A stretch of 64,000 nt of DNA from Bog-793 sp050014835 (GTDB taxonomy: Bacteria > Actinomycetota > Acidimicrobiia > Acidimicrobiales > Bog-793): NCBI GenBank assembly GCA_050014835.1, contig JBEKCO010000010.1:5430-69429 (forward strand), read 5' to 3'. This document shows, one piece after another, positions 8,388 through 16,921 of this stretch. Position 1 is the stretch's first letter. Each line of letters starts with the position of its first letter. The notes beneath the pieces were generated by a model. The model was not told the origin of the DNA. It saw only the letters and a list, made by a program, of their open reading frames with translations, and did no database searches. Position numbers and translations under genes: made by a program.

Positions 8388-9769
8388 CGCTCCGCCCCCC
8401 GGTCGGACGAGGCGGCGGAGAGGAGCGAGGCGACGAGCACCGGCAGGTCGGAGGCCTCGAGACCCTCGGCGAAGCCGATCGAGGCGGCCCGGCCGTGGAC
8501 GTGGGCGGCCAGGCCCGCGGCCCGCAACGGATCGAGCCCCCGGGCGAGGAAGGCGCCGACCACACCGGAGAGCACGTCGCCCGTCCCGGCGGTCGACAGC
8601 CGGGAGGAGCCGGCGCCCACGATCAGCGCCTCGCCACCCGGCGCGGCGACGACGGTCGCCGGTCCTTTGAGGAGGACGAACGCGCCGAGGCCGGCCGCGA
8701 GATCCCGGGCGGCCGCGAGGCGGTCCTTGCCGGGATCGGACCCGACGAGACGGGCGTACTCGCCGTCGTGCGGGGTGACGATCGTCGCGTGCCGGCGGTG
8801 CCGCAGGATCGCCGCCGCCGCCGTCACCGTGCCGAGGGCAGCGAGTCCGTCGGCGTCGATGACGACCGGGACCTCGGCCCGGCGGACGAGGTCGAGGATG
8901 CCCTGGGTCGCGTCCGAGCCCCGCCCGAGCCCCGGCCCGACGACGAGCGCCTCGCAGCGGACGAGCTCGTCGAGCACCGCGCCGGCCCAGTCGGACCGCG
9001 GGATGGCGCGCGCGACCGCTTCGACGACCCCGATCGTGCCCGGCGCGACGCCCGGGGAGCCGAGGCGGACCATCCCCGCCCCCGCCCGGATCGCGCCGCT
9101 CGCGGCGAGGAAGGCGGCGCCGAACATGCCCGGGGAACCGGCGACGACGTAGACGGCGCTGTCCCACTTGTTGCCCTGCGGGTCACGGGAGGGGAGCCAA
9201 CCGAGGTCGCCGTCCTCGACGAGGTGCTGGGCCGGGGTTCCGACTTCCAACCCGATCGGCTCGACGATGACCGCGCCGGCGAGCTCCGGCCCCCGGCCGA
9301 GGATGAGGCCGGGTTTCAGGGCGCCGAAGGTCACCGTCACGTCGGCACGCACCGCGCCGGGGGTCGCCCACCCGGTGTCGGCGACGAGCCCCGAGGGGAC
9401 GTCGACGGCGAGGACGACGGCGCCTTCGGGGGGGCGCGGTGCCGTGTACTCCCCGTGGAAGCGGGTCCCGTACGCCGCGTCGATGACGAGGTCGCACTCC
9501 CCGAGCACCTCGGGGGCGTCCGCCACCTCGTCCACCCTCACCCGCGCCCCGCGTCTCGAGAGAACGGCCGCGGCGACCCGGCCGTCGTCTCCGTTGTGGC
9601 CCTTGCCGGCGACGACGACGACCCGGCGGCCGTAGGTTCCCCCCATCGAGGCGACCGCCGCGCGGGCGACCGCGAACCCGGCCCGGGCGACGAGGGTCTC
9701 GAGACCGACCCGGCCCCGGGCCTCCTCGTCGACGGCCGCCATCTCCGCCGACGTAAGGACCGGCTTCAT
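8384..9769 (-). CDS. nnr: Bifunctional NAD(P)H-hydrate epimerase / ADP-dependent NAD(P)H-hydrate dehydratase
   Basis: This 461-residue fusion repairs hydrated NAD(P)H. Residues 1-200 form the YjeF_N epimerase domain, and residues 210-460 the ribokinase-like dehydratase domain with VIDADGL, ATIVTPHDGEYARL and the ATP/ADP-site motif STAGTGDVLSG. The epimerase loop that normally reads NNGGDG here reads HNGDDG (AGKGHNGDDGRVAA, about residue 55), so two usually conserved positions differ; whether epimerase activity is altered is unknown. GTGA overlap joins it to alr downstream; acpS lies 36 nt upstream. Confidence 0.96.
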   Translation of the reverse strand: MKPVLTSAEMAAVDEEARGRVGLETLVARAGFAVARAAVASMGGTYGRRVVVVAGKGHNGDDGRVAAAVLSRRGARVRVDEVADAPEVLGECDLVIDAAYGTRFHGEYTAPRPPEGAVVLAVDVPSGLVADTGWATPGAVRADVTVTFGALKPGLILGRGPELAGAVIVEPIGLEVGTPAQHLVEDGDLGWLPSRDPQGNKWDSAVYVVAGSPGMFGAAFLAASGAIRAGAGMVRLGSPGVAPGTIGVVEAVARAIPRSDWAGAVLDELVRCEALVVGPGLGRGSDATQGILDLVRRAEVPVVIDADGLAALGTVTAAAAILRHRRHATIVTPHDGEYARLVGSDPGKDRLAAARDLAAGLGAFVLLKGPATVVAAPGGEALIVGAGSSRLSTAGTGDVLSGVVGAFLARGLDPLRAAGLAAHVHGRAASIGFAEGLEASDLPVLVASLLSAASSDRGAER

Positions 9770-9805
9770 CGCGGGCTTCGGCGGCGCGGTCGGCGGGTCA
9801 CGGCT

Positions 9806-10171
9806 TCATTCTGCGACAACGACGGCTCCGGCGTGCGTTGCCGTATGGGTGAGCGAGACCCGGAAGGCGTCGATCCCGAGGGCCGCGGCGCGCGCCGCGG
9901 CCCGCCCGGTGGTCACGAGCGACGGCGCGCCCGACGGCGCCTTCACGACGCCGATCTCGGCGAGGCGGACGGACCCGATGCCCACCCCGAGGGCCTTCAT
10001 CGTCGCCTCTTTCGCCGCGAACCGCGCCGCGAGTCCCGGCACGGGGTCGGCACGACCGGCCATGTCGGCCCGTTCTCGGGGGGTAAACACGCGGTCGGCG
10101 AGTCGCGGATGGCGCCGCAGCGCGGCCCGGAACCGCTCGACGTCCACGGCGTCGAGCCCGATGCCGATCAT
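9806..10171 (-). CDS. acpS: Holo-[acyl-carrier-protein] synthase AcpS
   Basis: A 121-residue trimeric phosphopantetheinyl transferase that moves 4'-phosphopantetheine from CoA to ACP. The two Mg/CoA signatures are present: GIGLDAVDVERF (residues 3-14, Asp7) and ARFAAKEATMKAL (Lys54, Glu55). Length is normal for AcpS. It sits between glmS and nnr, 43 nt after glmS, in the order often seen in actinobacteria (glmS-acpS-nnr-alr). Confidence 0.96.
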   Translation of the reverse strand: MIGIGLDAVDVERFRAALRRHPRLADRVFTPRERADMAGRADPVPGLAARFAAKEATMKALGVGIGSVRLAEIGVVKAPSGAPSLVTTGRAAARAAALGIDAFRVSLTHTATHAGAVVVAE

Positions 10172-10214
10172 CGGCGCTCGTCGGCGGGCCGGGTTGGCCG
10201 CGGTCCCCCCGGAG

Positions 10215-12062
10215 TCACTCGACGGTCACGACCTTGGCGAGATTGCGCGGGCGGTCGACTTCGTTGCCGCGCGCCCGCGCGATGGCGTAGGCGAAGCACT
10301 GCGTCGAGACGGCGGCGACGATCGGCGTGAGGAGCTCGAGCGTCGGCGGGACCTCCAGCACGGCGTCGACGAGCCCCGCCGTCTCGGCGTCGTCCTCGTC
10401 GGCGATCGCGACAATCGTCGCGCCCCGGGCGCGCATCTCCTCGACGTTCGCCATCACCTTCTCCCACAGACCAGAGCGCGTCGCCACGACGACGACGACG
10501 ACACCGGGTTCGATGAGCGAGATCGGTCCGTGCTTCATCTCGCCGGCCGGATAGGCCTCGGCGCGCACGTAGGCGAGCTCCTTCAGCTTCAGCGCGCCCT
10601 CCATGGCGATCGGCAGCCCGGAACGACGGCCGAGGAAGTAGACGTCGTCGACCGCGGCGAACCGCCGGGCGACGTCCATGTACTCGTCGGAGCGCGCGAC
10701 CGCCCGGGCGACGAGCGCGGGCATCGACGCGAGCCCGTCGGCGACGGCCCGTCCCTCGGCGCCGTCGATCGTGCCCCGCGCCCGCGCGAGGTGGAGCGCC
10801 AGCACCTGGAGCAGAGCGAGCTGGGCGATGTGGCACTTCGTCGACGCCACGCCGATCTCCGGCCCGGCGTGCGTGTAGCAGACGCCGTCAGACTCGCGCG
10901 CCATGACGGAGTCGACGACGTTCGACACGGTGATGACCGCGGCCCCACGCCGGCGCGCCTCGCGGATCGCGTGCAGCGAGTCGATGGTCTCACCAGACTG
11001 GCTCACGGCGACGACGAGCGTCTCCGGGCCGACGACCGAGAGCCGGTAGCGGAACTCGCTCGAGATCTCGGCGTCGGCGTGGACGCGCGCCCAGGTCTCG
11101 ACCGACTGCCGCCCGATGAGTGCGGCGTGGTAACTCGACCCGCACCCGAGGAACAAAAGGCGCGAGTACGCCGCCAGCACGTCGGGCGCGATCGCCAGCT
11201 CCTCGATCTCCGTCACGCCGTCGGCCGTGATCCGACCGAGCAGCGTCTGGGCGATCGCGTGCGGCTGCTCGTGGATCTCCTTGGACATGTAGTCGTCGTA
11301 GCCGTCCTTCTTCGCATCGGCGACGCTCCAGGAAACTTCGTGGCGCCGGAGCTCGACCGGGTTGCCGACGAGATCGCAGGCCTCGACGGTTCCGGGCCGG
11401 ATCTCAGCGACCTCATCGTCATCGAGCAGGTACAGCTGGCGCGTCGCGCCAACGAGGGCCGCGATGTCCGAGGCGACGAGCCCGACGTGGTCGGTGAGGC
11501 CGATGACGATCGGCGAGGTCCGGCGGGCGACGACGATCGTGTCGGGTTCGCCGAGCGCGACGACGGCGAGCGCGAAATCCCCCCGCAGGATCGCCATCGA
11601 TCGGCGCACCGCCTCCCGCAGGCCGGCACCTCCCGCGATCTCCGCCTCGACGAGGTGGGCGATCACCTCGGTGTCCGTGTCCGAAACGAGCACGTGGCCG
11701 TTCGCGACGAGCGCGGCGGCGAGCTCGCGGTGGTTTTCGATGATGCCGTTGTGCACGATGGCGACGGTCCCGGTGCAGTCGACCTGCGGGTGGGCGTTGC
11801 GCTCGCTCGGCGCCCCGTGGGTCGCCCAGCGCGTGTGCCCGATGGCCGCGCCCCCGGTGACCGGCATGTCGGCGAGCATCGAGCGCAGCTTCTCGACCGA
11901 GCGCGTCGCCTCGGCGACGCGCACGACGCGGAGCTCGCTCGATTCCGGGTCGACGAAGGCGACCCCGGCCGAGTCGTAGCCGCGGTACTCGAGCGACCCG
12001 AGCCCCGTGAGGATGGCGCCGAGCGGTTCAGCGGTTCCCGTGATCCCGAAGATTCCGCACAT
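10215..12062 (-). CDS. glmS: Glutamine-fructose-6-phosphate aminotransferase (isomerizing)
   Basis: The 615-residue enzyme makes glucosamine 6-phosphate, the first step to UDP-GlcNAc. The nucleophile is Cys2 in MCGIFGITG, followed by the glutaminase motifs LEYRGYDSAG, GHTRWATHG and IVHNGIIENH. After the DGYDDYMSKEIHEQP linker come two SIS domains (FLGCGSSYHA and VAVSQSGET; the second near FLGRRSGLPIAMEGALKLKEL). It ends NLAKVVTVE, the conserved GlmS terminus. The glmM gene lies 70 nt upstream, so the two adjacent enzymes of the pathway are co-directional. No glmS ribozyme was noticed. Confidence 0.98.
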   Translation of the reverse strand: MCGIFGITGTAEPLGAILTGLGSLEYRGYDSAGVAFVDPESSELRVVRVAEATRSVEKLRSMLADMPVTGGAAIGHTRWATHGAPSERNAHPQVDCTGTVAIVHNGIIENHRELAAALVANGHVLVSDTDTEVIAHLVEAEIAGGAGLREAVRRSMAILRGDFALAVVALGEPDTIVVARRTSPIVIGLTDHVGLVASDIAALVGATRQLYLLDDDEVAEIRPGTVEACDLVGNPVELRRHEVSWSVADAKKDGYDDYMSKEIHEQPHAIAQTLLGRITADGVTEIEELAIAPDVLAAYSRLLFLGCGSSYHAALIGRQSVETWARVHADAEISSEFRYRLSVVGPETLVVAVSQSGETIDSLHAIREARRRGAAVITVSNVVDSVMARESDGVCYTHAGPEIGVASTKCHIAQLALLQVLALHLARARGTIDGAEGRAVADGLASMPALVARAVARSDEYMDVARRFAAVDDVYFLGRRSGLPIAMEGALKLKELAYVRAEAYPAGEMKHGPISLIEPGVVVVVVATRSGLWEKVMANVEEMRARGATIVAIADEDDAETAGLVDAVLEVPPTLELLTPIVAAVSTQCFAYAIARARGNEVDRPRNLAKVVTVE

Positions 12063-12131
12063 GGCCCCAGGCTACGGGATCACCGTTCGCGGCGGGGGAC
12101 GGGTGCGCGCGGTTCCCGCCATGCCGCCATC

Positions 12132-13463
12132 TCAGGCGGATCCGAGCTCGCGCTCCACGACGGCGACGATGCGGCGGACCGCCCGCTCGACGGCGCCGGC
12201 GCTGTCGGCCTCGACCATCACCCGCACGGCCGACTCCGTCCCGCTCGGGCGCAAAAGGACCCGTCCGGAGTCGCCGAGTTCGCGCTCCACCACCGCCACC
12301 TCCTGCCACACCGCCGGGGCGTCGTCGAGCCGGCCCGGGTCCGCCACGACGACGTTGCGAAGGGTCTGGGGGACGCGCGTCATCGCCTCGCAGGCGAGCT
12401 CGGCGAGCGGGCGGCCGAGCCGGCAGACGAGCTCGACGAGCTTCAACCCGGTGAGGATCCCGTCGCCGGTCGTCCCGTCCCGCCGGAAGACGATGTGGCC
12501 GGACTGCTCGCCCCCGAGCACGAGGCCGTCACGTTCGAGTGCCTCGGCGACGAACCGGTCGCCGACCGGCGTCTCGACGACCCCGATGCCGTGGACCGCG
12601 AGCGCCCGGCGGAGCCCGAGGTTGCTCATCACGGTGACGACGATCGCGTCGTTGTCGAGCATGCCCCGCGCGTGCAGGTCGAAAGCGAAAAGGGCGAGGA
12701 GCGCGTCGCCGTCGACGACCCCGCCGGCGTGGTCGACGGCGATCATCCGGTCGGCGTCGCCGTCGAAGGCGATGCCCAAGTCGGCGTGCCGGCGAACGAC
12801 CTCTCCACCGACGAACTCGGGCCGGGTCGCCCCGCAGCCGGCGTTGATGTTCACCCCGTCCGGCTCGGCGCCGACGAACTCGACCTCGAGACCGAGGGCC
12901 CCGAACACGGCAGGCGCGACGGACGAGGCCGCCCCGTTGCCGCAGTCGCACACGACGTGGAGACGGCTTCCCGAGGGGATCGCGGCCGCCCCGGCGAGGT
13001 GTTCCGCGTACTCGGCGACGGCGCCACGGCCGTCGACGATCTTGCCGACCGCGCCGCTGGCGACCGTCGAGCCGACGAGACGATCGATCTCGAATTCGAT
13101 CGCGCGCTCGGTGGCGTCGGGGATCTTCGTCCCCGACGACGAGATCAGCTTGATGCCGTTGTCCGCGAAGGGGTTGTGCGACGCCGAGACCATCACGCCA
13201 GGCATGGTCCGGCGCGCCGCGAGCCAGGCGAGGCCCGGCGTCGGCACGACGCCGACGTCGACCACCGCTCGCCCCTCGGCCGCGAGCCCCGCCGAAAGCG
13301 CGCCTTTCAACACCGGTCCCGAGATCCGCGTATCGGAACCGACGAGGAAGCCCGCGTCCCCGAGGTGGCGGGCCGCGGCGCGGCCGACCACGAGCGCGAT
13401 TTCCGGAGTCAGCTCGCTGTTCGCGACACCTCGGATGCCGTCGGTGCCAAACCGCAACAACAT
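12132..13463 (-). CDS. glmM: Phosphoglucosamine mutase
   Basis: A 443-residue mutase that converts glucosamine 6-phosphate to glucosamine 1-phosphate. It begins LLRFGTDGIRGVAN. The phosphoserine loop is VSASHNP, with catalytic Ser95. The metal loop is DGDADR (in IAFDGDADRMIAVDHAG), the sugar-binding loop is GGEQSGH, and the phosphate-binding loop RPSGTES is near the C-terminus. Length is normal. It follows rplM-rpsI by 16 nt, an actinobacterial arrangement, and glmS is next downstream. Confidence 0.98.
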   Translation of the reverse strand: MLLRFGTDGIRGVANSELTPEIALVVGRAAARHLGDAGFLVGSDTRISGPVLKGALSAGLAAEGRAVVDVGVVPTPGLAWLAARRTMPGVMVSASHNPFADNGIKLISSSGTKIPDATERAIEFEIDRLVGSTVASGAVGKIVDGRGAVAEYAEHLAGAAAIPSGSRLHVVCDCGNGAASSVAPAVFGALGLEVEFVGAEPDGVNINAGCGATRPEFVGGEVVRRHADLGIAFDGDADRMIAVDHAGGVVDGDALLALFAFDLHARGMLDNDAIVVTVMSNLGLRRALAVHGIGVVETPVGDRFVAEALERDGLVLGGEQSGHIVFRRDGTTGDGILTGLKLVELVCRLGRPLAELACEAMTRVPQTLRNVVVADPGRLDDAPAVWQEVAVVERELGDSGRVLLRPSGTESAVRVMVEADSAGAVERAVRRIVAVVERELGSA

Positions 13464-13479
13464 CGGCAGCCGACTTGGG

Positions 13480-13872
13480 TCAGCGCTTCGAGTACTGGGG
13501 GGCTTTGCGGGCTTTCTTCAAGCCGTACTTCTTGCTCTCCTTCTCGCGGCTGTCGCGGGTGAGGAGTCCGGCACGCTTCAAGGTGGTGCGCAACTCCGGC
13601 TCGACCTCGATGAGCCCGCGGGCGATGCCGAGGCGCAGCGCACCGGCCTGTCCGGCGACTCCGCCTCCGTCGATCGTCGCGATGACGTCGAAGTTCTCGG
13701 CGCGCCCGGCGACGCGCAGCGGTTCGGTGGCGTGCATCCGGTTCGAGACCGAGGAGAAGTACTCCTCGAGCGGACGGCGGTTCACGGTCACCTTGCCCTC
13801 GCCCGGGACGAAGCGGACTCGCGCGACGGCGGCCTTACGGCGTCCGGTCACCTGACACAGCGGTGCGGGCAT
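13480..13872 (-). CDS. rpsI: 30S ribosomal protein S9
   Basis: A 130-residue protein whose C-terminal tail reaches the ribosomal P site. The ATG at 13872 gives PAPLCQVTGRRKAAVARV, the normal S9 start; longer forms overlap rplM and are rejected. Conserved GGGVAGQAGALRLGIARGL and the closing KKARKAPQYSKR tail are present, with the terminal SKR that contacts the P-site tRNA. It lies 13 nt downstream of rplM and shares its promoter. Confidence 0.98.
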   Translation of the reverse strand: MPAPLCQVTGRRKAAVARVRFVPGEGKVTVNRRPLEEYFSSVSNRMHATEPLRVAGRAENFDVIATIDGGGVAGQAGALRLGIARGLIEVEPELRTTLKRAGLLTRDSREKESKKYGLKKARKAPQYSKR

Positions 13873-13885
13873 GACTGGCTCCTCG

Positions 13886-14335
13886 CTACGAGGCCGACCG
13901 CGCCCGCTCGAGCGGGCGCGGCTTGGGTGACTGGGCGGCATGCGGATGGTCCGGACCCGCGTAGACCTTGAGTTTCGTCAGCATCTTCCGACCGAGCGTG
14001 CCCTTCGGCAGCATGCCGGCGACGGCGCGGCGCACGACCTCCTCGGGCTTGGTCTCGAGCAGGCTGGCGAACGTCGTCGCCGTGAGCCCGCCCGGGTAGC
14101 CGCTGTGGCGATACGACTTCTTCTTCTCGGCCTTGCCCGACGTGAGGACGACCTTCGCCGCGTTCACGACGATGACGTGGTCACCGGTGTCGACGTGCAG
14201 GGCGAAGATCGGCTTGTGCTTGCCACGCAAGAGGCTCGCCGCCTCGGTCGCCAGCCGGCCGAGGACGAGGCCGTCCGCGTCGATGGTGTGCCATTCGCGG
14301 ACGATGTCGCTCGATTTCGGGGAGAAAGTGCGCAC
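13886..14335 (-). CDS. rplM: 50S ribosomal protein L13
   Basis: A 149-residue early-assembly protein. The GTG at 14335 gives MRTFSPKSSDIVREWHTIDADG, the classical actinobacterial L13 start, with an AAAGGA ribosome site about 7 nt upstream. Conserved segments LGRLATEAASLLRGKHKP and AVAGMLPKGTLGRKMLTKLKVY are present. It is the first gene of the rplM-rpsI pair. A strong promoter lies about 95-120 nt upstream, leaving a leader of roughly 85 nt. Confidence 0.98.
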   Translation of the reverse strand: MRTFSPKSSDIVREWHTIDADGLVLGRLATEAASLLRGKHKPIFALHVDTGDHVIVVNAAKVVLTSGKAEKKKSYRHSGYPGGLTATTFASLLETKPEEVVRRAVAGMLPKGTLGRKMLTKLKVYAGPDHPHAAQSPKPRPLERARSAS

Positions 14336-14427
14336 TGCCCATCCTTTGCCCGCGAGTGTGGCCACGGCGTCACCGTGAGGCCGAGTGCGCGCATCGATGT
14401 CCGATTTTGCACTCTGGCCGGGTTGTA

Positions 14428-14456
14428 AGGCTAGATGACCTGCTCGGACGGTGCAA
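14428..14456 (-). promoter_or_regulatory. rplM-rpsI promoter
   Basis: TTGCAC (14451-14456) and TAGCCT (14428-14433) are separated by exactly 17 nt on the minus strand, about 93 nt before the rplM GTG. This is one of the clearest promoters in the window. Confidence 0.75.
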
Positions 14457-14532
14457 ACGACCCGGCCGGCCCTCTCGGGCCTTTCCGCCGCCGACACCCG
14501 TACCTGGCATTCAGGAGCGCTTGTGGCGAGTC

Positions 14533-14538
14533 TACCGT
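14533..14538 (+). promoter_or_regulatory. -10 element for a leaderless mRNA (putative)
   Basis: TACCGT fits TANNNT and stands 6 nt before the GTG at 14545, the same geometry as three other genes here. A GGAGG-like stretch between them is too close to the GTG to work as a ribosome site. The -35 region (TTCAGG at 14510-14515) is weak. Confidence 0.35.
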
Positions 14539-14544
14539 GGAGGC

Positions 14545-15210
14545 GTGAAGAAACGGGACCGCGCCGCGGCCTTCGCCCGGGACGCGCACCCGGCCGCGGA
14601 CGCGGTGCCGACCGACGATCCCTACGACGCTGCGGTCCGCGATCTTGCCCTGCGCGAGCGCGACCGGATCCTCGACTCGCTGAACGCGAGCACCGGGCTC
14701 TCGAACCGGGCCCAACTCATCGACGCGGCCGTCGCCCTCGCCGGGACGGCGTCGGCGGAGTGGTACCTGACGGCGCAGATCGCCGCGGCGGGCGGCGGCG
14801 GGCCCGGGCTCGGCAATCTGGTGCGCCGGCGGGCGAAGGCCGGACGAGCGCTCACCGCGGACGAATTCGTCTTCGTCGCCGCGGTCTGCACGTTCTTCTA
14901 CCTGTTCGGCGTCATGGCGGACCGCGACCGCCTCGGGGCGGCGCGCACCTTCGTGAAAGAGATCGGTGCGCCGGAGGCGCTCGGCGACGTGGCACGCGAG
15001 CTCGAGTACGCCTACCCGACCCGCCGGAAGTCGCCGCGGCCGAAAACCACCCTTTTGGAGTACCTGGCCCGCGCCGACGAGCGCCTCGCCGGCTTCCTCA
15101 ACGTCGACAACCACCCCGGCCTCAGCCCCGGGCAGGCGGCGACGGTCATGGAGCGTTTCGGGACCCTCTACCACGAGAACGTCGTTCCGGTCATCTCCCG
15201 CCTGAGATGA
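14545..15210 (+). CDS. Hypothetical protein (221 residues)
   Basis: Not recognised. This is the only plus-strand gene in the left 55 kb. The predicted protein is mostly helical, starts with a charged stretch (KKRDRAAAFARD), and has no signal peptide or clear membrane segment apart from a short hydrophobic patch FVFVAAVCTFFYLFGVMA at about residues 111-128. No catalytic motif is apparent. Codon bias matches the neighbours, and the lack of stops with sensible amino-acid content supports a real gene. The GTG start was chosen for the upstream -10 and because upstream codons show no protein-like character. It is divergent from rplM and convergent (24-nt gap) with the glycosyltransferase cluster. 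Confidence 0.7.
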   Translation: MKKRDRAAAFARDAHPAADAVPTDDPYDAAVRDLALRERDRILDSLNASTGLSNRAQLIDAAVALAGTASAEWYLTAQIAAAGGGGPGLGNLVRRRAKAGRALTADEFVFVAAVCTFFYLFGVMADRDRLGAARTFVKEIGAPEALGDVARELEYAYPTRRKSPRPKTTLLEYLARADERLAGFLNVDNHPGLSPGQAATVMERFGTLYHENVVPVISRLR

Positions 15211-15234
15211 CCCCGGGCCGGTCGCCCGGGCCAC

Positions 15235-16407
15235 CTAGCGCCGGAGCGCCCGGATCGTCTCCTCGGCGAGCTCGAGGTACTGGGACGCGACGAGCTCGAA
15301 GGAGGCTTCGCGGCGCACGAAGTCGCGGGCCGCGTCACCGGCCATGCGGGCCGACTCCGGCGCGGCGAGCACGTCCCGCATCCGCTGGGCGAGCGCGGCG
15401 TCCTCGCCCTCGTCGACCGGCACCCGCCAGCAGAACCGCCCGTCGATCTGCTCGTATTGGGGCACGTCCGAGGTGATCACCAGTCGGCCGATCCCGAAGG
15501 CCTCCATCATCGGCCCGCTCGTCTCGCCGAGCGTCGGCCAGCGCAGGGCGATGACGGCGTCGCAGTCGGCGATGAGCCGCGTCATCTCGTCGCCCGGCAC
15601 GTCGATCCGCAGCTGCGCCGCGCCGTCGAGACCCCTGTCCGCGAGTCGCGCCCGCATCGCGGCGACGAACCGCCCGCCCTCGTCCGACCGCCCGCAGACC
15701 ACGAGCCGGGCCCCGGGGAAGTCCTCGTGGACGGCGGCGAAGGCGTCGATCACGTGGGCGGTCCTCTTCGGCGGCGTGACCCCGCCGAACGCGCCGAACG
15801 TCACCGTCGCTTCGGAGACGCGCCGCTCCGGCTCCGGGGCCGCGACGACGGCCGCGTGGTGCCGGTGCACGATGCGCGCCGCCGGGTAGCGGGCGCGGAA
15901 GGCGTCGCGGATCCACGCGCTGTGCACGATCGTCAGCGCGCTCGCCTCGACGACCCGGCGGGCGAGCGGCAAACGGAGCCAGTCCACCTCGACACGACCG
16001 TCGACGTAGCGCACCGGGAGGGCGACCTCGGCCTCCGGGCTGTCGAAACGGGCCTCCTGGCGGAAAAGCGTCGAGCCGTACCCGCCGCACAGGTCGAGGT
16101 GGAGGTCGGGCAGCGCCGGGTCGTGGAGCACGAGGATCCCGGGACGCCGACGGATCGCTTCGAGCATGTAGGCGTGGAACCGGGCCTGGTTGCCGAGGTG
16201 GTAGACGTCGAGGTCGGCCGCGTCGGGGTCGTAGTCGGAACGCGCGACCACCGCGACCCCGGCGGGGGCTCGGGCGGACGGCGCCGTGTCGTCGCGCACG
16301 ACGACAACGATCTCGGCTTGCCGGGCGAGCTGGGCGACCAGCCGAAAGGAGTAGTCGGCGACTCCGCTGCGTTGCGGGGGCAGCGGCGTCCAGACGGCGA
16401 GCTTCAA
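15235..16407 (-). CDS. GT4-type glycosyltransferase
   Basis: A 390-residue GT-B fold glycosyltransferase. It opens with KLAVWTPLPPQRSGVADYS, the N-terminal Rossmann start seen in surface-polysaccharide GT4 enzymes. The C-terminal half carries FGAFGGVTPPKR, RLVVCGRSDEGG and the donor-binding LGETSGPMMEAFGIGRLVI, which takes the place of the E-x7-E motif. It starts at TTG, overlapping the preceding coiled-coil gene by 4 nt (TTGA). Sequence similarity throughout to the first half of the 809-residue glycosyltransferase two genes upstream (same AVWTPLPPQR at residues 4-13, VHSAW, RFCW) shows a local duplication. Sugar and acceptor are unknown. Confidence 0.88.
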   Translation of the reverse strand: MKLAVWTPLPPQRSGVADYSFRLVAQLARQAEIVVVVRDDTAPSARAPAGVAVVARSDYDPDAADLDVYHLGNQARFHAYMLEAIRRRPGILVLHDPALPDLHLDLCGGYGSTLFRQEARFDSPEAEVALPVRYVDGRVEVDWLRLPLARRVVEASALTIVHSAWIRDAFRARYPAARIVHRHHAAVVAAPEPERRVSEATVTFGAFGGVTPPKRTAHVIDAFAAVHEDFPGARLVVCGRSDEGGRFVAAMRARLADRGLDGAAQLRIDVPGDEMTRLIADCDAVIALRWPTLGETSGPMMEAFGIGRLVITSDVPQYEQIDGRFCWRVPVDEGEDAALAQRMRDVLAAPESARMAGDAARDFVRREASFELVASQYLELAEETIRALRR

Positions 16408-16871
16408 GACGGCGCGACCCGGCCGGGCGCTCTCGTGGGTTCCGTCGCCCGCCCCCCGGCGCGCCGCGCCGTCAGGCCGAGCTCACGCCGGATGCAACCG
16501 ACGGCCTCGTCGATGCCGTCGAGCGCCTGGCGTTGCGCCAGCTCGACCTCCTGGTGGACGAGATCACGATCGATCATCGCCTCGTCGAGACGCGCGTGCA
16601 GCTCGTCGATCCGGGAGGCGAGCACGGCGAACTGGTCGGTGGTCGACGCGCCGAGCGCCCTCGTCTGGGCGACGAGCGAGTCCCGGATCGTCACGAGCTC
16701 GGCGAGCAGCTCGAGGTTGTAGACCGTCTGGCGCCGGAAGAAGGGACGGCATACCGCGGCGACGACCCGCTTCGCGAAGCGATGACGCTCTCCCGGCGTG
16801 GCCGGCGGGTCGAGACGGGCGTTCGCGTTCGCCGCGACCCAGTGGCTCGACTCCCCCGCCGGTTCGGTCAC
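16404..16871 (-). CDS. Stand-alone coiled-coil protein sharing a module with the cluster methyltransferase
   Basis: A 155-residue protein with no enzyme motif. Residues 17-56 align without gaps, at identical residue numbers, with the N-terminus of the methyltransferase encoded at 19374-20558 (shared Asn17, Pro23, Pro26, Arg35, Cys41, Pro43, Gln48, Asn52, Glu54-Leu55-Leu56). Residues 101-132 (DRDLVHQEVELAQRQALDGI onward) match its residues 72-103. Between these blocks this protein carries 29 extra residues. The region is predicted helical coiled coil. It is translationally coupled to the downstream glycosyltransferase (TTGA). A scaffold or length-measuring role for the glycan machinery is inference only. 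Confidence 0.8.
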   Translation of the reverse strand: MTEPAGESSHWVAANANARLDPPATPGERHRFAKRVVAAVCRPFFRRQTVYNLELLAELVTIRDSLVAQTRALGASTTDQFAVLASRIDELHARLDEAMIDRDLVHQEVELAQRQALDGIDEAVGCIRRELGLTARRAGGRATEPTRAPGRVAPS

Positions 16872-16921
16872 CCGGTCGCTCCTTCGCGCGGTTCCCAGGC
16901 CGATACGCCCGAAAGCCCAGA

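Noticed and set aside
10172..10214. A glmS ribozyme or similar element near glmS.
   Set aside because: The gap upstream of glmS (12063-12131) is too short for the ribozyme, and no part of its core was seen.
9849..13562. Very long plus-strand open frame (over 1,200 codons) opposite glmS and glmM.
   Set aside because: It mirrors the minus-strand genes, has Arg/Asp/His-heavy composition and no motif; it is a GC-rich antisense artefact.
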